Made by a program: the position numbers and the translations under genes
Source of the DNA: Desulfobacterales bacterium CG23_combo_of_CG06-09_8_20_14_all_51_8
GTDB taxonomy: Bacteria > Desulfobacterota > Desulfobacteria > Desulfobacterales > Desulfosalsimonadaceae
Reading direction: 5' to 3'
Assembly (NCBI GenBank): GCA_002772195.1
Contig: PCSG01000015.1
Span: forward strand, 2,312-7,315
Length of the DNA stretch: 5,004 nt
The notes under the pieces: model-generated
Database searches by the model: none
What the model was told of the DNA's origin: nothing
What the model saw: only the letters and a program-made list of their open reading frames with translations
In this document: positions 1-4,995 of the stretch, in pieces
Position numbering within the stretch: the stretch's first letter is position 1
How the letters are laid out: each line of letters begins with the position of its first letter

Positions 1-948
1 CCTCCTTGCGGCAGAATTCCAGTACGTAAGGCAGTATCACGGCATTGGCCAGCCCGTGGGGCACCCCGTACATATCCCTCCCATGTTGTGGGCAATCGCG
101 TGCACATACCCCACGTAGGCCCGGGTAAAGGCCGATCCCGCATAAAACGAGGCCAGGGCCATATTTTCCCGAGCCTCCAGATCCGATCCGTTTTTATAGG
201 CTTTCTCAAGATTCTCAAAAATCAGGAGGGTGGCGTTTTTGGCATGTTCATCCGTGAATTTCGACCCGTTTAAGCCGATATAGGCTTCCACGGCATGGGT
301 CAGGGCATCCATGCCGGTGGCGGCGGTGATGTGGGGCGGAAGGCCGACCATAAGCGCGGGGTCCAACACGGCGATTTTTGGGATCAACTTTAAATCACTG
401 ATGGCGAATTTTTCATGAGTGGCGGGGTCGGAGATCACAGCGGCCACAGTGGTTTCAGAGCCGGTGCCGGCGGTGGTGGGCACGCAGAAAAACGGCGGAA
501 TGGGCAGAAATACCTTGAACATCCCTTTCATCCGGCGCACGGAAATATAGGGATTGGCGACGCGGGCCCCGATGATTTTGGCGCAGTCCATGGCCGATCC
601 CCCGCCGAACCCGATAATGCCGTCACAATTGTTTTTCTGATAGACTTTGCGGCCGTTTTCCACATTTTCAATCGTAGGGTTGGGCTGCACATTATCATAA
701 ACCGTATAACGGATGCCGTGGTCTTTTAATGATTCCAGAAGGCTCTCCGGTAATTTCAGGTCCATCAGCACCTTGTCGGTAACCACCAGCACATGCCTGA
801 CCCCCCTCACCTTAATATTTTCCGCCAGATTTTTAATGCTTCCGGAACCGATCAGCAGAGCGGGCACTGGAAACGGAACGATCATGGAGACCATTTTCAT
901 GGCGCGATGCTGGGCCCGGTACATTCCTTTTTTTAATGTCCAAATCAT
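1..948 (-). pseudogene. Iron-containing (group III) alcohol dehydrogenase, frameshifted and cut by the window edge
   Basis: NAD(P)-linked iron-dependent alcohol dehydrogenase, cytoplasmic, interconverting an alcohol and an aldehyde or ketone; the substrate cannot be read. Seen: the dinucleotide-binding GGGS at residues 115-118, TTAGTGSE at 158-165, GMDALTH at 212-218 and the VHAIAH segment at 282-287. By comparison with the FucO family (Asp196, His200, His263, His277), D214, H218 and H283 are metal ligands. The start at 948 has CAGGAG seven bases upstream. The frame as written stops at 37-39 after 303 residues with a non-family tail (ICTGCPTGWPMP). Shifting frame at 72-75 restores MYGVPHGLANAVILPY and stays open to base 1, with the fourth ligand His encoded at 56-58. 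The simplest reading is an extra AT (ATAT for AT), so this is either a true pseudogene or a sequence error. The family is usually about 380-400 residues, so the missing end lies outside the window. The gene lies 45 bp behind the fmdB-like gene and is probably co-transcribed with it. Family call is firm; functional status is open. Confidence 0.8.
71..76 (-). other. Frameshift site in the alcohol dehydrogenase gene
   Basis: On the minus strand the bases read GGG-AT-ATG-TAC-GGG. Family members have two glycines followed directly by a residue and YGVPHG, so removing one AT of the ATAT at 72-75 gives exactly the expected spacing. The alternative, one missing base, would leave one residue too many. 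A dinucleotide slip or a sequencing or assembly indel would both look like this. Confidence 0.8.
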
Positions 949-974
949 GTTTTTCTCCTGTTCTTATCAAATTT

Positions 975-1020
975 TAGATCATACAGCATATCTTTATAGA
1001 TCATAAAGCGTATCATCTTT
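975..1020 (-). repeat. Imperfect tandem duplication at the 3' end of the fmdB-like gene
   Basis: Plus-strand bases 975-992 (TAGATCATACAGCATATC) recur at 997-1014 (TAGATCATAAAGCGTATC) with 16 of 18 identical. Allowing a 3-base gap, the match continues through CTTT on both sides (975-995 against 997-1020). The right copy encodes the end of the protein, KDDTLYDL. The left copy would encode KDMLYDL in another frame and lies in the spacer before the alcohol dehydrogenase gene. It looks like a local duplication of the gene's last codons. Confidence 0.75.
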
Positions 1021-1485
1021 GCGGGGCGGCTGGTTTTTACCGGACCGCCCGCCGCCTTTTTTCCCGGGAAGGATAAACGGTTCCTCGTCTTCCATACGGT
1101 CTCCCATCTCCGCTTCGATGGTTTCCGGATCTTCCCCGCGTTCCATGCGAAGGAGGGCCTCCTCCATGCCCGGCCCCAGGCCCACACCGGTCATATCCGT
1201 TAATTTTCGCATGAGCTTCGCCGCCTGCCGGGGATCGTCCTCGTTGATGTGTTCGGCTTCCCGAGCCATCATTTCCATGGCTTTTTCCATTTTCGAGGCA
1301 TCCATGGGCAGATCGTCCATGGTGTTTTCTTCAGCTCTCCCGGTCACGGCAAACAGGGACGCCCGGCGCGATAATTGGGGATTGCCGCATCGGGGGCAGG
1401 CGGGGATTTTTTGGGTGTTGACGGTTCGTGAAAAAAAATTAAACAGGGTATTACAGCGTTCGCAATAAAACTCGTAAATCGGCAT
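994..1485 (-). CDS. FmdB-family zinc-ribbon protein with acidic helical C-terminal extension
   Basis: Small cytoplasmic protein of 163 residues, probably regulatory or nucleic-acid associated; FmdB proteins were named as putative regulators of formamidase/amidase genes and most have no proven role. Seen: the family opening MPIYEFYCERC with C8 and C11, then CPRCG with C30 and C33, together a four-cysteine zinc ribbon. Residues 60-135 are rich in Met, Glu, Asp and Lys and predicted by eye to be helical (DPRQAAKLMRKL, then MEEALLRMERGEDPETIEAEMG). The tail 136-163 is low-complexity and charged (GKKGGGRSGK). Many FmdB proteins are only 70-110 residues, so the tail is an extension. Start: ATG at 1485, preceded by GGTGAG with nine bases between; MPIYEF is the usual family N-terminus, which confirms it. 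It is first in a probable operon with the alcohol dehydrogenase and is divergent from the marR-like gene. Its 3' end is partly duplicated in the spacer. The family call is sure; the function is not. Confidence 0.9.
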   Translation of the reverse strand: MPIYEFYCERCNTLFNFFSRTVNTQKIPACPRCGNPQLSRRASLFAVTGRAEENTMDDLPMDASKMEKAMEMMAREAEHINEDDPRQAAKLMRKLTDMTGVGLGPGMEEALLRMERGEDPETIEAEMGDRMEDEEPFILPGKKGGGRSGKNQPPRKDDTLYDL

Positions 1486-1509
1486 AATGCAATTCTCACC
1501 AAAACATAT

Positions 1510-1526
1510 TCTGAAAGCGTTTCAGA
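1510..1526. promoter_or_regulatory. Perfect 17-bp palindrome in the fmdB leader (candidate operator)
   Basis: TCTGAAA-GCG-TTTCAGA has seven-base arms and a three-base centre. It lies 25 bp upstream of the fmdB-like start and just downstream of that gene's predicted transcription start, a place where a bound dimeric repressor would block transcription. The neighbouring MarR protein is the obvious candidate ligand, but that is inference. As RNA it could form only a short hairpin with a three-base loop. Confidence 0.45.
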
Positions 1527-1553
1527 TAAATCCACCTATCGGATGGCCTCAAA

Positions 1554-1582
1554 AATATGCCAAAAAAATGCCAAGCTGTCAA
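1554..1582 (-). promoter_or_regulatory. Predicted sigma-70 promoter of the fmdB-adh unit
   Basis: On the minus strand a consensus -35 box TTGACA (1577-1582) is followed after 17 bases by CATATT (1554-1559; four of six consensus), preceded by TGG, which gives an extended -10. The predicted start is near 1547, leaving a leader of about 60 bases that contains the 17-bp palindrome. Confidence 0.6.
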
Positions 1583-1649
1583 TCGCCTTTAAAGCGCGTT
1601 TCTAACTCACCCGGGGTTGGCCGGCTGTTTTTCAGAAGCTGCTTTTTTA

Positions 1650-1679
1650 TTGACAAAGGACCCGCCCTGAATTTATAGT
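1650..1679 (+). promoter_or_regulatory. Predicted sigma-70 promoter of the marR-like gene
   Basis: TTGACA (1650-1655) is followed after 18 bases by TATAGT (1674-1679; five of six consensus). Transcription would begin near 1686, leaving a leader of only about 16 bases that carries the AAAGGA ribosome binding site. It faces away from the fmdB promoter, with the two -35 boxes about 68 bp apart. Confidence 0.65.
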
Positions 1680-1701
1680 TCGTACACAAAGGATCAGCCA
1701 C

Positions 1702-2124
1702 ATGTCAAAATTACCTGAGGATCTACCGGATTGCATGGTGTTTCTTCTGGGCAAAGCCTATCAGCGAGCCCATGCCGGTTTTAAAAAACAGCTTAAAAAA
1801 TACGGTCTTACCAACATGCAACACTTGGTGCTGGAAGGCCTGTGGTATGCGCCGGGCATGACCGCCGCCGAACTCTGCAAGCTGCTGATCATCGACAAGG
1901 CCACGGCGTCGGGCATTCTGGAAAGAATGGTGGATACCGGCTGGATAGTCAAAAAACAGGACCCGGGCGACGGCCGGGTTCAACGCCTCTATCCATCGGA
2001 AAAAGCCGGCGAGTTCAAGGACCGGCTGATTGACGAGCGGAAAAAAGCCAATAAAAACATCCTGAAAAAATTCAACCTGGAAGAGCAAGTGCTGTTTAAG
2101 CGCCTGCTCAGGGATTTGATTTAA
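1702..2124 (+). CDS. MarR-family winged-helix transcriptional regulator
   Basis: Dimeric DNA-binding regulator of 140 residues, the usual MarR length. MarR proteins typically repress their own gene and a neighbour until a small, often aromatic or acyl, ligand binds. Seen: the N-terminal dimerisation helix with the GKAYQRAHAGFKKQL region (17-31), the helix-turn-helix from MTAAELCKLLIIDKATASGI (53-72), with the recognition helix at about 65-79, and a wing DPGDGRVQRLYPS (87-99) carrying the family D-x-x-D-x-R pattern. The C-terminal 100-140 is helical and would complete the dimer interface. The ATG at 1702 has AAAGGA eight bases upstream. It is divergent from the fmdB-like gene and 144 bp ahead of the acyl-CoA dehydrogenase on the same strand. 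That position suggests control of one or both flanking units, perhaps with an acyl-CoA or related carboxylate as ligand (inference). The family is certain; ligand and targets are not readable. Confidence 0.93.
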   Translation: MSKLPEDLPDCMVFLLGKAYQRAHAGFKKQLKKYGLTNMQHLVLEGLWYAPGMTAAELCKLLIIDKATASGILERMVDTGWIVKKQDPGDGRVQRLYPSEKAGEFKDRLIDERKKANKNILKKFNLEEQVLFKRLLRDLI

Positions 2125-2190
2125 CCCGCGCCGACTTTTCCCGTATTGTTTTTCTGATCAATGGCCCTCGGGTGAATTTTCCGGGCTGCT

Positions 2191-2208
2191 TTGTTCGCAT
2201 ACAAACAA
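2191..2208. promoter_or_regulatory. Inverted repeat upstream of the acyl-CoA dehydrogenase (candidate operator)
   Basis: TTGTT (2191-2195) and AACAA (2204-2208) form five-base arms around an eight-base spacer, a size and shape compatible with a MarR-type site. It lies about 60 bp before the acyl-CoA dehydrogenase start. TTGTTC at 2191-2196 with CCTAAT at 2215-2220 (18-base spacer) would be only a weak promoter, so read-through from the marR-like gene is equally likely. Arms this short can occur by chance. Confidence 0.3.
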
Positions 2209-2218
2209 GAAACCCCTA

Positions 2219-2257
2219 ATTCAAAGAAATGATTCAAAAAATTGATCCAAAGAAAAA
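2219..2257 (+). repeat. Three tandem 13-bp repeats running into the ribosome binding site
   Basis: Three consecutive 13-base units: ATTCAAAGAAATG, ATTCAAAAAATTG and ATCCAAAGAAAAA. Units 1 and 2 agree at 11 of 13 positions, and units 1 and 3 at 10 of 13. The last two A bases of unit 3 are the first two of the AAGGAG ribosome binding site. In mRNA this makes an unstructured A-rich leader, which often favours initiation; in DNA it could be a phased A-tract or a protein site. No function is demonstrated. Confidence 0.6.
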
Positions 2258-2261
2258 GGAG
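2256..2261 (+). promoter_or_regulatory. Ribosome binding site fixing the acyl-CoA dehydrogenase start
   Basis: AAGGAG lies seven bases before the ATG at 2269. It decides against an in-frame TTG at 2242, which has no such site and lies inside the 13-bp repeats. Confidence 0.85.
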
Positions 2262-2268
2262 ACGTTCC

Positions 2269-3972
2269 ATGACCCTGCTCAACCCCAAAAAAGAAACCTT
2301 CGCCCATCTCGATCCCCGGTCCCGGGAGATCATGCTGAAAACCGTCGCGTATTTTGAGTCCCGGGGCAAAAAACGCCTCAAACACGACAGCCATGAGCGC
2401 ATCTGGTATGATGATTTTCTCCAGTTTATGAAGGACAACCAGGTTCTGGCCACCCTCCTGACGCCGGCCCCCTATGCGGAAGGAGACCCGGAAAAACGCT
2501 GGGACACTTTCCGGATCAACGATTTCAGCGAAATTCTGGGTTTTTACAACCTCTCCCACTGGTACACCTGGCAGGTGTCCATTCTGGGCCTGGGCCCCAT
2601 TTTCATGGGCAAGAACGAAGCCGTGAAGAAAAAAACCGCCAAGTTCCTTAAAGAAGGCGGCATTTTCGCCTTTGGTCTTTCCGAGCGGGCCCACGGCGCG
2701 GACCTGTATTCATCGGACATGATGCTCACCCCCCTGGGTGACGGCAAATATGTGGCCGACGGCGGCAAATATTATATCGGCAACGGCAACAAGGCGGCCC
2801 TGGTATCCACCTTCGCCAAAAATTCGGAAACCGATGAATATGTGTTTTTCGTGGTGAGTCCCGAGCACCCCAATTATGAGCTGGTCCAGAACGTCGTGAA
2901 CTGGGAAGGCTATGTGGCGGAATACGCCTTAAACAGCTATCCCATCACCGACGAGGACATCCTCACCACCGGCCGGGACGCCTGGGATTCATCGCTCAAC
3001 ACCATCAACGTGGGCAAGTTCAATCTGGGCTGGGGCGCCATCGGCATCGCCACCCATTCCTTCTATGAAGCCATCAACCACGCCAGCCACCGCAACCTGT
3101 TCGGCAAATGGGTCACGGACTTTCCCCACATCCGACAGCTGTTCACCGACGCCTACAGCCGCCTGGCGGCCATGAAGCTGTTCGCCCAGCGGGCCACGGA
3201 CTATATGCGCAGCGCTTCGGAAACCGACCGGCGGTATCTTCTTTACAATCCCATGGTAAAAATGAAGGTCACCACCCAGGGCGAAGAAGTCATCAACCTG
3301 CTCTGGGATGTCATCGCGGCCCGGGGATTTGAAAAAGACATGTATTTTGAGCTGGCCGTCAAGGATATCCGATCCCTGCCCAAACTGGAAGGCACGGTCC
3401 ATGTCAACATGGCGCTGATCATCAAATTCATGGCCAATTTCTTCTTCAATCCCGGTCAGTTTCCGGAGATCCCGTATCGGAACGATCCGAAAAACGACGA
3501 TTTCCTGTTCAACCAGGGAGCGACCAAGGGACTGGGCAAAATTCAGTTCCATGATTACAACCTTGCTTACGCCGATGTTGATCTTGAAAATGTAAAAATC
3601 TTCAAACAACAGATCGAACTCCTCAAGGATTTTCTCATGAACGCCACCCCCACGGCGGAGCAGTCCCAGAATATCGATTTTCTGCTGTCTTTGGGCGAAC
3701 TCTTCACCCTGGTGGCTTATGGGCAGTTGATCCTTGAAAAATACAAGATGGAAAAACTCGAAGATGACCTCATGGAGCAGATTTTTGATTTCATGGTCCG
3801 GGATTTTTCCAAGTTCGCCCTTCAGATTTATTCCAAGCCTGACAGCACGGACAAACAGATGGACCTGTGCATGAAAATGATTAAAAAACCGTTTACGGAC
3901 AAGGCCCGTTTCCAGCGGTTCTGGGAAAACCATGTGTTTGCGCTGAAGGATACGTATGAGATGAATGCGTAG
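2269..3972 (+). CDS. Acyl-CoA dehydrogenase, long form with C-terminal extension
   Basis: Flavoprotein of 567 residues that introduces the 2,3 double bond into an acyl-CoA and passes electrons to electron-transfer flavoprotein; cytoplasmic, first step of beta-oxidation or a related acid-degradation route. Seen: N-terminal helical domain (about 1-130); middle beta domain opening with FGLSERAHGADL (135-146), matching the family TEPxAGSD flavin/substrate segment; and C-terminal helical domain with HRNLFGKWVTDFPHIRQ (274-290), matching R-x-x-FG-x-x-x-x-x-F-x-x-I-Q. In KLEGTVHVN (372-380), E374 sits where the catalytic base of medium- and short-chain enzymes lies (YEGT). Residues 400-567 are an extra mostly helical region; ordinary enzymes have about 380-400 residues, so this is the long type seen in ACAD9/VLCAD-like and some anaerobe enzymes. 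There are no membrane segments or signal peptide. It is probably regulated by the upstream MarR protein and is closed by a strong terminator. Substrate chain length cannot be told. The family is sure; its exact role is not. Confidence 0.92.
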   Translation: MTLLNPKKETFAHLDPRSREIMLKTVAYFESRGKKRLKHDSHERIWYDDFLQFMKDNQVLATLLTPAPYAEGDPEKRWDTFRINDFSEILGFYNLSHWYTWQVSILGLGPIFMGKNEAVKKKTAKFLKEGGIFAFGLSERAHGADLYSSDMMLTPLGDGKYVADGGKYYIGNGNKAALVSTFAKNSETDEYVFFVVSPEHPNYELVQNVVNWEGYVAEYALNSYPITDEDILTTGRDAWDSSLNTINVGKFNLGWGAIGIATHSFYEAINHASHRNLFGKWVTDFPHIRQLFTDAYSRLAAMKLFAQRATDYMRSASETDRRYLLYNPMVKMKVTTQGEEVINLLWDVIAARGFEKDMYFELAVKDIRSLPKLEGTVHVNMALIIKFMANFFFNPGQFPEIPYRNDPKNDDFLFNQGATKGLGKIQFHDYNLAYADVDLENVKIFKQQIELLKDFLMNATPTAEQSQNIDFLLSLGELFTLVAYGQLILEKYKMEKLEDDLMEQIFDFMVRDFSKFALQIYSKPDSTDKQMDLCMKMIKKPFTDKARFQRFWENHVFALKDTYEMNA

Positions 3973-3976
3973 GGAG

Positions 3977-4025
3977 GTCGAAGGCTGAAGACTGAAGCTG
4001 AAAGGTCAAAGCTGAAAGTTGAAAA
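3977..4025 (+). repeat. Degenerate tandem heptamer repeat, seven copies
   Basis: Starting five bases after the stop codon, seven head-to-tail seven-base units share a core like GCTGAAG: GTCGAAG, GCTGAAG, ACTGAAG, CTGAAAG, GTCAAAG, CTGAAAG, TTGAAAA. The period is exactly 7 throughout, and most units keep the GAA or AAG core. It sits between the stop codon and the terminator, in the transcribed 3' untranslated region. Related purine-rich heptamers are familiar as short tandem repeats in intergenic DNA of other bacteria; that comparison is from memory. Confidence 0.7.
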
Positions 4026-4038
4026 CATCTAAAAGACG

Positions 4039-4084
4039 ATAAAGCCCGGCTTCCTGTTTTTTCAGGGAGCCGGGCTTTATTTCT
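4039..4084 (+). terminator. Strong intrinsic terminator after the acyl-CoA dehydrogenase
   Basis: An 18-bp stem: 4039-4056 pairs with 4063-4080 with a single G-U pair, and its outer 13 bp ATAAAGCCCGGCT / AGCCGGGCTTTAT are perfect. The loop is six T residues, and the stem ends in TTTAT followed by TTC. It ends the MarR/acyl-CoA dehydrogenase unit about 65 bp after the stop codon. With A residues on the other side (AAAAGACG) it could also work weakly in the opposite direction. Confidence 0.9.
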
Positions 4085-4249
4085 GGAAATTCAGGTTAAT
4101 TCCCGTTTTTCTTGCTTTCACCAACCCCAAATGATAAAAAAACAGCCGTGACTCCTGCGATCATTGAATTTGAAACAATATCTATTATATAAATTTTGAT
4201 CGCGAGTATCGGTATCACGATTTTCTGGACAGAGTGATTTATAAATAAA
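4081..4249. other. AT-rich spacer without a supported gene
   Basis: The stretch 4081-4260 counts 58 G or C in 180 bases, about 32%, far below the genes on the left. No plus-strand frame is open with a plausible start. The minus strand has an open frame (4096-4374) with hydrophobic stretches, but it has no ribosome binding site and overlaps the signal peptide of the next gene, so it is not called. Together with 3973-4080 this is 313 bases without a gene, holding the heptamer repeats, the terminator and the next promoter. Confidence 0.6.
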
Positions 4250-4258
4250 TGATATAAT
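4250..4258 (+). promoter_or_regulatory. Extended -10 promoter of the exported-protein gene
   Basis: TGATATAAT is a perfect extended -10 element (TG-n-TATAAT). A TGGACA (4226-4231) resembles a -35 box but is 21 bases away, longer than the usual 16-18, so the extended -10 probably carries most of the activity. Transcription is predicted to begin near 4265, about 21 bases before the chosen ATG. That rules against the in-frame ATG at 4265. Confidence 0.6.
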
Positions 4259-4285
4259 TTAAAAATGGCACAGCAGGAAGGAGAA

Positions 4286-4903
4286 ATGAAAACGACAAAC
4301 AAGGAAAAAAAATCGCCGTTGGCATACTCGCTTTGTTTGATGGCCTTTTTACTATTTATAGGTTCCACAAACACCTTGGCCGATGATCAAAAATCGGTAG
4401 CCAACGTTAAGGATACCGAAGGGAAGACCTACAAAGTTCAGTCCTTGCATGCGAAATACAGGGCGGGAGGTTCGTGGTTGGGAAGACGTCCGGAAGAAAC
4501 TTCATCATCACTGAAAATCGTCTTCTCGATGACAAAAGATCGTGTCGAAACAACAGAAGAGGTCGAATTCGAGTTTGCGAAACTCCGTCGAATCGTATTG
4601 AAGAATGCCGACATTCCCGCTGAGATCAAGCCAACGCTTAACAACTCAGGTAGAGAGAACATACGGATCGAAAGGCGTGATGGTACGGTCATACTTCTCG
4701 GGAATCTGGCTATGATCGAAGTGGACGCAAATGGCAAACAAATTAAGAGAACTGACTTTAACTCATACAGTTTCAAGGCGGGGGAAATTCAAGGCCAATA
4801 CATAACTCTCGACGGCTTTGGCGGGCATTCGAGAACTTCAGATGGAAAGGAAGGAGATTTCTGGATTACGGAGTGGGAGACCGCCAGCATCGAGTTTGAG
4901 TAA
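4286..4903 (+). CDS. Exported protein of unknown function
   Basis: Not recognised as any named family. It encodes 205 residues with a clear Sec signal peptide: basic start (K2, K6, K8, K9), hydrophobic core at about 12-26 (LAYSLCLMAFLLFIGS), and a likely signal peptidase I cut after T-L-A at A32. No lipobox is present. The mature part, about 173 residues, has no cysteine and no further membrane segment, and alternates charged and hydrophobic residues as in beta-rich proteins. Segments include VKDTEGKTYKVQ (42-53), VEFEFAKLRRIVL, IRIERRDGTVILLGN and a C-terminal FWITEWETASIEF. Two of these begin with a DGT/EGKT turn, and both halves end in a strand of similar pattern, hinting at two related beta units (weak). 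The ATG at 4286 is preceded by AGGAAGGAG; an in-frame ATG at 4265 coincides with the predicted transcription start. The gene counts about 46% G+C against about 54% for the acyl-CoA dehydrogenase and stands alone behind a terminator, so it may have been acquired separately. Periplasmic location is inferred. Confidence 0.75.
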   Translation: MKTTNKEKKSPLAYSLCLMAFLLFIGSTNTLADDQKSVANVKDTEGKTYKVQSLHAKYRAGGSWLGRRPEETSSSLKIVFSMTKDRVETTEEVEFEFAKLRRIVLKNADIPAEIKPTLNNSGRENIRIERRDGTVILLGNLAMIEVDANGKQIKRTDFNSYSFKAGEIQGQYITLDGFGGHSRTSDGKEGDFWITEWETASIEFE

Positions 4904-4941
4904 AAGTGAAAAATCAGACCATTAAAAACCTTCAGAAAAAA

Positions 4942-4995
4942 CTCCTGAAAAGGAGAAGCGGCCTTTCTCGGAGGGCCTAATTCTCTCCGGTTTTT
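4942..4995 (+). terminator. Possible terminator after the exported-protein gene
   Basis: GGAGAA (4952-4957) can pair with TTCTCT (4981-4986), and GGCC (4960-4963) with GGCC (4974-4977) across a small internal loop, followed by five T residues at 4991-4995. A competing hairpin CTCCT-GAAA-AGGAG (4942-4955) uses part of the same sequence. The imperfect stem and the four-base gap before the T run make this a moderate candidate only. Confidence 0.35.

Noticed and set aside
945..1187. 80-codon minus-strand frame overlapping the end of the fmdB-like gene
   Set aside because: It is out of frame with the zinc-ribbon gene and lacks a start site with a ribosome binding site. It was useful only for showing the KDMLYDL copy.
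1557..1575. Direct repeat ATGCCAA twice, 12 bp apart
   Set aside because: It overlaps the -10 region of the fmdB promoter, but seven-base repeats in A-rich DNA are common, and no third copy or symmetry supports a site.
2164..2186. Hairpin GCCC/GGGC after the marR-like gene as a terminator
   Set aside because: The stem is short, with several competing pairings, and no T run follows, so it should not stop transcription.
2242..2268. Upstream in-frame TTG start for the acyl-CoA dehydrogenase
   Set aside because: The added residues (IQRKRRRS) come from the 13-bp repeats and the ribosome binding site itself. AAGGAG is correctly placed for ATG 2269.
2989..3933. 314-codon open frame on the minus strand
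   Set aside because: It is fully antisense to the acyl-CoA dehydrogenase, whose plus-strand frame carries recognised motifs. The minus frame shows no family motif and is a by-product of codon use.
4265..4285. Upstream in-frame ATG for the exported protein
   Set aside because: It falls at the predicted transcription start and has no ribosome binding site. The seven extra residues precede a normal signal peptide start at 4286.
4096..4374. 92-codon minus-strand frame with hydrophobic stretches across the AT-rich spacer
   Set aside because: There is no ribosome binding site before any candidate start. It overlaps the signal peptide coding region of the opposite gene, and hydrophobic residues are expected from AT-rich DNA.
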